Source: Ascoidea asiatica
Taxonomy: Eukaryota > Ascomycota > Saccharomycetes > Ascoideales > Ascoideaceae
Length of the DNA: 64,000 nt
Assembly: GCA_001600695.1 (NCBI GenBank)
Contig: BCKQ01000012.1
Location: forward strand, 518,945-582,944
Direction: 5' to 3'
Positions 49,176 to 58,681 of the stretch are shown here, in pieces. Both the position numbers and the translations under genes were made by a program. The notes beneath the pieces were generated by a model. It saw only the letters and a program-made list of their open reading frames with translations. It was not told where the DNA came from and searched no databases. Each line of letters starts with the position of its first letter. Position 1 is the first letter of the stretch.

Positions 49176-49477
49176 TGTTGAAAGTTTTACATTGGAAAAC
49201 GGGAGCCCCATAAATTAGGCTGTAAATAGCTACATAGATACCTAACTTCTCGTAGGAAAGAAAAATTTTCAGCGAACTTCAATAGTTCTCAGAACGATTT
49301 TGTTTAAGGATCATTAATAAATTCAAGTAGATTATCATTTCACCAGTTTAGCTTCGAATAGGTTATTAGACCAAGCAAGTGCTAGTTAATACATTTAGAA
49401 AGAAATCTCTCCATCATTATCTTCTTAAACCAACAATCAAATAAACATATAATCCAATCAACCTAGCATAATCTCTC
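49176..49477 (+). repeat. 5' LTR of the copia element at 49-54 kb
   Basis: Starts TGTTGAAAGTTTTACATT and shares with the 3' copy the blocks AAACGGGAGCCCC, GCTGTAAATA.CTACATAGA, CGAACTTCAATAGTT, TTCAAGTAGATTATCA and CAGTTTAGCTTC. Similarity is clear to about 49360. The remainder, up to the gag ATG at 49478 (CAATCAACCTAGCATAATCT), has no clear counterpart on the right; the LTR end is therefore uncertain. Confidence 0.8.
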
Positions 49478-50242
49478 ATGTCTGCTCTACTAAATGAGCA
49501 TCCCATGAGAGCGCTAGAGAGGGCTCAGGCATCGTTTGATAAAATGATTACAAAACTTGGCCCTCTTCCCGCCAACTACTCAAATTCTATCCGATGGATT
49601 CCAAACCTCAAACGATACATCAAAAGCAGCCCATATTTTTACTATTTATTTACCAACGGCTTAGATGAAGCTATCGAAAAAGGCACACATGTTTTTACAA
49701 ATGTAAGAAAAAACCTATATAAAGAGTACTGGTGCTTAGTTAATGACTATAATGATGAGGCGCTTACTGACGCTGTAATTGAAGCTTTTCCGCCGAATAT
49801 GCTAGACAACTATAAAGATGTTAAGTCTACAGTTGGTGTTATAGAAGCACAATATAAATTCTTTAAAAGTCAGCAAATGAAATCCCTAGCATTAGCCTTG
49901 AATCTTTCAGCATTAACGGTCGCTGATAACATTTTTTTCACCGAATATCTGTTTAAAATTTCTGCGTACATTAATGAGGTGAATAGTTTGTACGGTGCTC
50001 TTACAGAATGCTACTCAACATTACCATTACGTAGGCCAATTATTACTCTTTATTCTGAAACTAACCCTCTTCAAAGAATAGTGGAATATCTATCTGCATC
50101 GAAACTTAAATCATATTTTGATAAGGATATAATCAAATTTTTTATAGAGAACAAATTAACGTCGGACGATCACAGATATTTAACACAGCTTAGGAAGCAG
50201 TCTAGACATTCGCATGTCAATGAAAATGTTGGCTTTTTGTGA
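49478..50242 (+). CDS. Copia gag capsid, open 254-codon frame
   Basis: Gag forms the virus-like particle in which Ty1/copia RNA is packaged and reverse transcribed. The ATG at 49478 is the first after the LTR region. The product is mostly helical with no gap or stop, containing NYSNSIRWIPNLKRYI near residue 35 and an aromatic-rich YFYYLFTNG near residue 53. It ends before the zinc knuckle; a knuckle-like C-x2-C-x4-H-x2-C is present in another frame at about 50335-50370 (CWKCGVKRHNKC), so the original gag ran on through a frame change. All downstream pol is broken, so an open capsid is notable. Assignment rests on position and general character, not on a specific motif. Confidence 0.65.
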   Translation: MSALLNEHPMRALERAQASFDKMITKLGPLPANYSNSIRWIPNLKRYIKSSPYFYYLFTNGLDEAIEKGTHVFTNVRKNLYKEYWCLVNDYNDEALTDAVIEAFPPNMLDNYKDVKSTVGVIEAQYKFFKSQQMKSLALALNLSALTVADNIFFTEYLFKISAYINEVNSLYGALTECYSTLPLRRPIITLYSETNPLQRIVEYLSASKLKSYFDKDIIKFFIENKLTSDDHRYLTQLRKQSRHSHVNENVGFL

Positions 50243-53200
50243 TCCCCAGATGGAGCTGAAACAACTACTGACATTGAAAAGCCAACTACTATTGGAAATA
50301 TAATTTCGATAAGGTCTTTATTCGGAATAACGTTTGTTGGAAATGTGGAGTGAAACGCCACAACAAATGCTAGCAAAGATTGTTAGATATTTACAAGGAA
50401 GCATCCGTGATGAAACCCAAAAGAGGTAGAAAAAAGTTTTCAACTGAAAATGATTAAGAACTTGAAGAAGTTGAAGAGTTGGATACCAAATAAAAATTAA
50501 GAATTTCCTATTGTTTTACTTCAGCCATAGAACAGGCGCCTGACAAAAAACAGCATGAAATGTCTCCCACCATATGGGACACTGAGGCGACAACCAGTGT
50601 TATAAACGCTCTCCACAATCCCAATAAAACAAACGTCACTGTCAAAACCGTGAATGCCCAGTTACCCCAACCATGAAAGGGAGACTTTACATTACAATAA
50701 ATAATAAAACGTTACCTGTCGCTGCACTATTTTTCAGGAAAATACCTACCAATGTTTTCTCGATCAAACCTCTTGTCATCAAAGGTTGAAGTTTTAAAGC
50801 TACACAAAATTCCTGCTACTGGATAAACAATGAGTCTGAAATCTTGAGAGGATCTAAAGATCCAACGAATTGATTATACTATGTTAGTCAACTTTCAATT
50901 CAAGACATTTCACCAAAATGTAGAAATATGTCAATCAAAACCTACACAGATAATGAAAATAAAGTCTCCAATTTTCTAGCCCAAGACGACAATAATATTA
51001 TACAAAATATCAATGACGCGAAAAAGAGGAGCATGCCCAACAAATCGATAATCGAGTGGCATGAAATTCTAGGGCACCCATCAGTTCGTAACCTCAAATC
51101 CTTCTTGAAAATCATGAATATCCACCAAAAAGAAACACTAGAGAAACAAAAGATTTCATGGAATATAAACAATGCAAGATGGTGAAAATGGTTTCTAAAC
51201 CGCATAACAGATGATTTCCCAAACCTTCTTGCCTAGCTTGGAGAATTCATAGTGTTGTTATACGTCCAGCCACAATACACCATAACACAAAAAATTATAT
51301 TATAACCGTCAGTAACTAATCTAGCAGGTTCGCATTTATCATTATTTGTGAAGAGAAACGAAATATTGTATCTCATATTAAACAATGTATTAATCATATT
51401 CGCGGGGTGGCCAATCATACTGTGGTTTTCTCCGTACAGATCATGGATCAGAATACTCTTTGGATGATTTATCAGATTTCGTGGAAAGAAAAGGCATTAT
51501 AAACTCTACATCTTCCGAATATCAACCTGAACAAAATGGTATAACCGAGAAATATAACAGATCCTTAATGTCCATTACTAAAAGTCTTCTACTTGCATCA
51601 AACACTCTTGAATCGTCAATATTATTCCAGTTTGCAGTATAGCATGCTGCGTATCTCAAGAATATAACTCCGCATCGAACAATACAAGACAAGCTCTATT
51701 TCTTCAAATTTTATGGGTACCATCCCAAAATCAAACAACTCCCAAAATATGGACAAGATTGTATAATTAGACTACCTCAAAAGGAAATCAAAAAGAAAAC
51801 CTTAATAAACTACAGCTCACTAAACAAATTGCAACCATTGTAGGTGTTGACTCTAGCAACTAGATTGCAATAACCGAGGCAGTGTCGACAGGAGCTCAGG
51901 TCCACACTATAAATACAGTTGATTTTACCATTTTGCCCCTGTTTGACAACATTAAAGAAATTGAAAAAGAATTATTAAAATTCTTACATGTTAATAAGTA
52001 GGAAATAGTACAAATTTTCAAGCCCACCTTTCAATATACCCCAATCAAGAATCAGTAATGTCACCAGAATTAATCTCAAGAAATCTTCGTGTTAAAACTG
52101 AAGAGTCTAAGGATCATATAGTGAACCGAATTAATTCAAAAGACGGTCCAGATCATTTGGAAATCCTAGATGAAGACGAAAAAATATGGGAATCCAATAA
52201 ACATCATAATGAAAGCCCAGTTATAACTCAAACAACAAAACCCTTATTAAAATCAAATTCAACCGAGAAAATATCTGGCGATGTCCACAATTCTAGTAAG
52301 AATGGCATTTCTCTATTAACTGGAACCATCTGAACTAACTCCCCAAACACAGGTTCCAGTTTCAAACTTAACACGTCTGGTACCGAACGTTCTCCCAAAA
52401 ACAACATCAGAGTGCAGAATAATCAAACAAAACTTCGGACCGGTCGTGAAAGCAATGAAAACAGTAAGAAAATATTTCAATCCTCGGTAAGTGAGATAAT
52501 CCACAATTTTCATAACAGTTCTTCACATTATGGTCGCACTGGAAAGTTGAATCCAACATTCGACATTATTCATCATCGATTCAACGAAAGAGAGTACCGA
52601 CGATATTCAGGAATCATACCTCTCCGTTAACACTGTTTCAACCAGAAAACAACGTTTGCTAAAATCTAAATTAAAGTTACCACTACTTCTTAAAGGACAA
52701 AATGGAACAAGTTGGAAGGAAGTTGTGGAGAATGAGCTTCAGCAGTTCCAAACCCTACAACAAGAGGTACACATACCTGAGGATACAAAAATTTTGCCCA
52801 TGAAAAGGGTATTAAGCGAAAAATGGAACGATAATATCCAGAAAATAATACCAAAAGCAAGATTGGTTATGTTGAGAAACCTAAGTGAGGAAGGAACACA
52901 CTTTCCGTACCTACAAACCTCATCACCTGTACCTACATTAACTTCGGTAAGAATAGTTTTACCTTTAGCTGTAAAGTTAGATCTCCATATAGAACATTAT
53001 GATGTGAAACCGGCATATCTTAATAAGGCATTAGACGGAGAGAAAATCTATTGCGTTCCACCTCCAGATTTTTCTGTTCCAAAGGGAAATGATGGAAGTT
53101 CTTAACGGCCGTATATCGAGAAAAGAACACAGACAAATTGTGGTTTGAAACCATGGAAAATTGGCTTTTAGCAGAAGCGTTTCAGAAAACAAGTTTGATC

Positions 53201-54237
53201 AGGCCATTCTCTCAAAATCGCATACGCTTGTTATACAATAATCGTTCTTTATGTAGATTAGCTGCTAGTAATATCAAATGTGGTTTTACAGATCGATGCT
53301 TTTGAATCTGAAATAAAAATGCTTTCAAATCGAAATTAAAGTCCCTCGGAAAACCTGACAACTTTTTAGGAATACAATTTAGTATCCTGTTTGAAGGTCG
53401 ATTAAAATTAAACTCTCCCAATTTATTATAAATGCATTAGAAAAAGCCAAAATTTCAAACAAGTTTCCAAAAGCGACACCATTTATAAACTATTTCTACC
53501 CAGCTGAAACTATAGAGTTACTTGATGACACAAAAAAGAAAGAATCTCAGTCATAAGTGGGCTCGCTCATATGGCTTAGTAAGCACTCGTCCTGATATTA
53601 GTTGGTCTACAATAAATGTGCCCTGTTCAATGGCATCTCCCACATATCAAGATTTAGCTAGAGTTTACAACATTATTCGATATTTGTGTGGCACAGGGGA
53701 GCTAAAATTGCGTTTTAATAAACAAGGCTCTTTACAAGGACTTGAGGAGGAAACAGATGCTTCATACGCAAATATGAAAGGTTGTCGAAGTTGCTCAGGT
53801 GTTATAATAAATTTTGAAGGTAGCATAATGTTTTGGTGCTCCAAGATCAAAGGTGTGTCCCTTTATCTATGTTTGAGGCTGAATATATGGCGTTACGATC
53901 TGAGTTTCAACAGGCAGTTTTTTAGAAAAATATACGTTTGATTTACTTCAAAATGTTGTTGTTAAAGGGGAAGCAAACCTACTGGGTCTAGTACGGAAAA
54001 TGGAAGGTCCACTACAAGCTGCGGTTGACAATCTGCCAGTAATTTCCAGTTTAACCTCCAGTTATGATGGAATAATTTCTCGTCGCGTTGATGTTCAGCT
54101 CCATTTCTTTCATGATCTACTTAAAACCAAGGAGCTAAAACTAAGTCTTGTTAAGAGTCATGAGAATAAGGCCGATATTTTGACCAAATCAATGACGAAA
54201 TTTTTTTCAACGAAGGAAAAGAACAACTCCCCACATA
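50243..54237 (+). pseudogene. Copia pol (integrase, RT, RNase H), broken
   Basis: Integrase: the pre-integrase zinc region has IIEWHEILGHPSVRNLKSFL (about 51046-51105). The core carries RTDHGSEYSL with the second catalytic Asp near 51438, and EQNGITEKYN with the Glu at about 51546; 35 residues lie between them, the canonical D,D-35-E. RT: 52656-53105 is open and contains W-K-E-V-V-E-N-E-L at its start, ARLV, and HYDVKPAYLNKAL with a catalytic Asp. The YVDD box is cut to YVD plus TAG near 53250. RNase H: ASYANMKGCRSCSG (53760-53800), FWCSKIKG, a FEAEYMAL block at ~53872 in another frame, and the terminal SHENKADILTKS near 54158. No clear protease active site was found at 50680-50900. Confidence 0.85.
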
Positions 54238-54264
54238 ATCCAGGTTTTTCCAATGGGCGCGGAA

Positions 54265-54460
54265 TGTTGAAAACATTACATTGTAAAACGGGAGCCCCAG
54301 AAATTGGGCTGTAAATAACTACATAGATACCTAACTTTTCGTAGAAAAGAAAATTTATCAACGAACTTCAATAGTTTTCGAAAAGATTTTCTTTAAGGAT
54401 CACTCATAATTTCAAGTAGATTATCACTGATCCTTTACCAGTTTAGCTTCAATACAATAC
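54265..54460 (+). repeat. 3' LTR of the copia element (right part lost)
   Basis: Begins TGTTGAAAACATTACATTG after GGGCGCGGAA and follows the 5' LTR with small differences to about 54450. Beyond that no similarity is seen, so the right part has diverged or been deleted. A frame on the minus strand (54361-54158) is a shadow. Confidence 0.8.
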
Positions 54461-55635
54461 TATTAGTCATTATATGTAGGCTGTCAAAGGATAGAATAGC
54501 CTCTGTTCCAGCCAAACCTTGGTCGCCGTCTGACATAACACATGCATTAGCTTGATTTCAGTTATAATTTATTCACTGCGCCCAATTAATAAATTATGTG
54601 GGTTGGACTCAACAAATGCTGCTTACATTGCCGTTTTGACATTCCATCAAACTAACATCTCGCAGCATTTTGAGATTGGTTTACTTTCTACTGCTATAGG
54701 GTGAATACTATTCAAACTGACTTTTATCTGCCAACCCAAGATAAGTATTTCTCCATACTTGTTTTTTTTTCTTCTTCGATTTTAATGAAGATTACACAAT
54801 AAGTTCATTATTTACGCTAAAACCAGGACCAATCACTAATAATCCCCTCTTACTATCAGAACAGCCAACCACAGATAATCTCTTAAAGGAAATTATTGAG
54901 ATAGACCCCAGATGCTGATCCAAACCAAAATTATGAAAAGACCCGAAACAAAGCGTGATTTAATTCCACAAATACTCAATTTGTAAGCCTCCGTTATTAA
55001 CTAGTTTGGTGAACTTAAATCATTAACTTATATTGGCAACAGACACAGGAATTATTATAGCTTGAACATCATGCTAAATTTAATTTGGTTAACTTTAGAA
55101 AGGAATTTCCGCTAGTAACCGACAAATCGAAACAGTTCCTAAAAGCTCATCAAATGTATTTTCCCATTCTTATAGTAACTACCTAAATCAAAAATTCAAA
55201 CGTATGCAATTCAAAGTTGAGAAAATTACTTTTATATATCAACAATACATAATGAATATAGTTTTTATCTAATTGGCTATGGTATCATTCATAAAAAAAA
55301 ATGGCACTTCAATTGAATATTACAATTCGTCTAATTTTATTTTTACTTAATTTTTATTTTTCTTCTATGTACTTCTAAATATATTTTTTGTTTTCTTGCT
55401 TATCTTTCTAAAAGGATCCGGATTTAATTAGTTGACTTGAAACATGAAAATCAAATAAATGTAACTACTTTTATTACTTTGTTTTTATTTTCGTAATTAC
55501 TTTCCAGTAATATCGATTAGCTACTTTTGCAATACTAATTTTAAATATTTCTAGAAAATTTTAATTTTGTAACCAAACGTAACTAAATAAAACTCATACA
55601 ATTTCGTATAGTACCCCTTCTGATATTAAAACTAT

Positions 55636-55866
55636 ATGTACTTCTCAAAATCATTGAACTCCTGGAACTTCACCAACGCCGGCTTCCGAGCTCCTAAGAC
55701 TATCTTGAACTCTCCTGAGATGTTCTTAGGTGAGGGTAACATGCACAAGCCGTTTTGGAATCTTGACTTAACTACCAATTTCAGGAGCCTCTTGACTTTT
55801 CTGATTATTGACCACGAACGACCGCAGGCACCCTTCACGTTTGAGTGGGAAACCCTACCTGTTTGA
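55636..55866 (+). CDS. Hypothetical 76-codon ORF in a GC-rich patch
   Basis: The frame starts at an ATG (55636) and encodes an aromatic-rich, non-repetitive peptide (NSWNFTNAGFRAPKT in the N-terminal part, FEWETLPV at the C-end). Its composition differs from the surrounding AT-rich DNA. The opposite strand is also open for 68 codons, so the coding strand is unsure. No family recognised. A captured or organellar origin is possible but unsupported. Confidence 0.2.
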   Translation: MYFSKSLNSWNFTNAGFRAPKTILNSPEMFLGEGNMHKPFWNLDLTTNFRSLLTFLIIDHERPQAPFTFEWETLPV

Positions 55867-55947
55867 GGGTCGCTTTACACTTAATCAACCATCATCTCTA
55901 GGTTGCAGTCTCAGAATCAAATCGCTTTTTGCCTAAATTGTTTTTAA

Positions 55948-55987
55948 AGAGCCGATAACTCGACGGGGAACGCCGTTTATCGGCTCT
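55948..55987. other. Strong hairpin (11-bp perfect stem plus inner stem)
   Basis: AGAGCCGATAA at 55948-55958 pairs perfectly with TTATCGGCTCT at 55977-55987. Inside the 18-nt loop ACGG (55963-55966) pairs with CCGT (55973-55976). It is much more GC-rich than the surroundings and has no long T-run after it, so it is not a typical bacterial terminator. Confidence 0.8.
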
Positions 55988-57978
55988 ACGCTCTTGTCAC
56001 CCGAATTCTTTTTGTTATCACCGGTTGATCTGGAAGTGGGTCTGGATAATCACGATTTTGCACCACCCTTTCAATCATTTCCTTTTTTGTGCAGTAGAAC
56101 CATAGCAACGAACAGTGTTTAAAAGTTAGGTTTGGTCCTAACCTAAATTTTTTTACTTTAGGACTTTTCTTCAAGTATTGAGAAGAGCCTACTTGATTTC
56201 TAGAAGCACAATACACATGAAAATTCCCATGACTAAAATTTCTAATTTTCGAAAGTTTAACATCAAGTGACTACGAGTGATTTTCATTTGCTAACTTTTC
56301 CTAACTTTTTGAAAATTCTGCTTTAAATGTTAACTTTTTCAGGTTAGGTAAGGAACATTTAAACCACTAGAATCAACTCTCTTTTATATGGGTGGACATA
56401 TTACAAGCTTAACTTTAATCAATAATTATTTATGTTTAAATAATATTCATTTAACATTCCTTTTTCTGTCAATTCGATCGGATTATCATTTAAATGTTAT
56501 CGCAAACTTTAATATATACCCGAAAATATCACCATTTATTTTTATTATCCATCCGTGTTCGTTTCTCAAATACAAAACAACATTCTTTATGAAAAATCCC
56601 TTCAAAAATTATTTCTCAAGTTAATTTTTCAGCTCCCAAGTATAAGCTGAAACATAAAGGGATATGAGCTAAACTTGATCAACATTCAAACGTGAGTAAT
56701 AATATTAAAGATAATATTGACAAAATTAAAATTATTGTTGACCAAGGAGTAACTAATCAACTTTATGATACAATTAAAAGTAAGAATAAAGAAAAACTTG
56801 GAGATTTAACAAGATCTCAAAAAAGTATGTTTACCTCCATAGCGGCGGTATAGTTCACTATAAACCAACTAAATCGGTGGTGGGAAACATTTTATCAATC
56901 TAAGGGACTATTAAAGGAAATATTTTACAATTTTTGATCTCGAGTCTGAAGGTAAAATCGTAAGTCTTTCTATACTTTGCAGACTCGTTCTCAGTAAGTA
57001 TTTCAGTTTTTCTCAACCAATGTTTAGTAGAATCTTAGAAAAGGTCCATGAATGTATCGAACTTCCTTATGATTCTTCTATATCTACTGGAAAAGTTGAA
57101 TTTACTAGTACCTCCTAGTTTAATTTTTCTTGCTTTTACATATATATTTATTATTCTATACGGTTATCGTGTTAATATTTTGGTATAAGAACCTTTAATG
57201 TACTCCATCATTTCTTTTTTATTTATGATTTTTTGATCAGGATGATTCCAATTTCTTAATTTGTGAACTCCTTACAATTAAGAAATATATTTGCTATTTG
57301 TATTATAATATTGTTTTTAAGAAACTGTCTTAATTTTAAGCAGTACCCGTATACGCCGTAACATAAATAGACATCTATTATTTTCAACAGAAAGTTCTTT
57401 TTAAATACGGTGTTCCCTGACCGGAGCAACCAAACACACTTAATCAAGGTTAGCTCACTATCCGTCAATTCCACGGGGGTGATAAATAACACAAGGATTT
57501 AGGTGAAGGTCTCCAAAGCTCCAAACAAAACTAATTCCACATAGAATCTTTCTAGCACTAAAATAATAAATTATTGATCTATTTCATTAATTACTTGCTT
57601 CCGTTTAGCTTTGCTTTCTACTTCAATTACTTCTGTTTTACTTAGGACGGTTAACACACAATTACCTGTTTTCTGTTTTTCTCTTTCCTTTACTGTTACC
57701 TAATCCTAATACTTATCAGGTGCCAGGGCTCAACTATGACCGTTCTAATTATTTGCATTGTTTGGTTTTTCTCAGATCACATTTTTGCGTGGTCACCTGG
57801 TTGGAACGGGGGATGCAAATGCTTTTTGTTTTTCGTTCAATGAAAAATTTTCACTTCAATGAAAACTTTTCACTTGTCTGAAAACTTTGCAGTTTCTCAA
57901 TTACTTTTGTAATTGTTGGCTCAATTGCAATCTGCTGTAATGAATTATGTTATCAAATCATAATTTACTATGTTGTTA

Positions 57979-58090
57979 CTTTATCTGACCTTATCACACC
58001 TTATCTCACTTTATCTCACCTTATGTCACCTTATCTTGCTTTATCTTACCTTATCTTACCTTATCTAACATTAAGTTGCTTAATCTTACT
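57979..58090. promoter_or_regulatory. Eleven 10-bp units carrying GATA-factor cores
   Basis: Units follow the pattern YTTATCTYAC with exact 10-bp period; most contain TTATC, the complement of GATAA, the binding core of GATA zinc-finger factors. The 10-bp period puts every site on the same face of the helix. It is absent from the 3' LTR. That it binds a factor is inference. Confidence 0.65.
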
Positions 58091-58156
58091 TATCCATCAT
58101 CTTTATGCTTTAAAAGCTTTTTCTGTTCATTTTATCAAAAGTTGCTGTTTAGGTTT

Positions 58157-58256
58157 TTCTAGAACTTTCTAGAACATTCTAGAACATTTTGGAANNTTCT
58201 GGAAACAGAACTTTCTAGAACATTCTAGAAACAGAATTTGCTAGAACATTCTAGAA
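58157..58256. promoter_or_regulatory. Heat-shock-element array (HSF binding sites)
   Basis: Heat-shock factor binds inverted nGAAn/nTTCn pentamers. Here TTC occurs at 58157, 58167, 58177, (TTT at 58187), 58197, and GAA at 58162, 58172, 58182, 58192, 58202, an unbroken alternating series in exact 5-base phase. A second run has TTC at 58213 and 58223 with GAA at 58218 and 58228, and a third pair lies at 58249/58254. It ends about 50 bp upstream of the TATA box. Two N bases (58195-58196) fall in a spacer, so they do not affect the motif. Confidence 0.9.
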
Positions 58257-58307
58257 AAAGAATATTCTGAACTTTCAGATTTTCCCTTCTCATACATTTT
58301 CAAATGG

Positions 58308-58316
58308 TATAAATAG
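58308..58316 (+). promoter_or_regulatory. TATA box of the LTR
   Basis: TATAAATAG, a near-perfect TATA element, 52 bp downstream of the heat-shock array and oriented to transcribe gag-pol. It marks the U3 core promoter; transcription, and so the R region, would start about 30-100 bp further on. Confidence 0.75.
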
Positions 58317-58681
58317 AGGTTGTTTTTCCCTTACTTTTCAAAATTATTTTTCTTTATTTTTATTTAATATCTTTAAGAATTTTTATTATAACTTTTATAT
58401 ATTATNTTTTAATATATACTAATCATTATTATTATTAATTATCTTTTATAGAAATCTTATTTTATTATGCTGCTGTTTTGCAAAGTTCTTTCCAGGTTTG
58501 CTAATCTAACTTAAATAGCTTTCTTTTCCTGTTTTATTTTCTTTATCTCTTTTATATTTTTCTTTTTCNTTCTTTACAGAAAAATATATTTATTTTATAT
58601 ATATTAATTACCTCAATTATTTATTTAATATATAATTACAAGTTATTAAATTTATTAGATTTCCAATCTTTGCTTTCCACA

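Larger units (their letters stand above)
49176..54460 (+). mobile_element. Ty1/copia retrotransposon with open gag and ruined pol
   Basis: LTRs starting TGTTGAAA (49176 and 54265) bracket an open gag and, on the same strand, integrase zinc motif, integrase core, RT and RNase H in copia order. Pol has numerous frameshifts and stops, while gag is uninterrupted for 254 codons. Confidence 0.9.
54461..57563. other. Unassigned stretch between two copia elements
   Basis: AT-rich with only short frames. A GC-richer patch at 55636-56020 contains a 76-codon plus-strand frame and a strong hairpin, both listed separately. A GTTAGG-rich segment around 56124-56150 and 56335-56350 contains short inverted CCTAA/TTAGG blocks. 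Nothing else recognised. Confidence 0.4.
57564..58648 (+). repeat. 5' LTR (~1,085 bp) with promoter arrays
   Basis: Starts TAATAAATTATTG and ends ATTACAAGTTATTA at 58648, 34 bp before the gag ATG. In order: a conserved left part shared with the 3' LTR (to 57937), a 19-bp duplication at 57838-57875 (CAATGAAAAMTTTTCACTT twice) where the 3' LTR has one unit, the 10-bp GATA-type array, the heat-shock array, the TATA box, and a right part (from 58473) again shared with the 3' LTR. Confidence 0.9.

Noticed and set aside
57571-57835. Repeat-induced point mutation (RIP) as the cause of decay
   Set aside because: Differences between the two youngest LTRs are a mix of transitions and transversions by hand comparison, not mainly C-to-T/G-to-A, so RIP is not supported.
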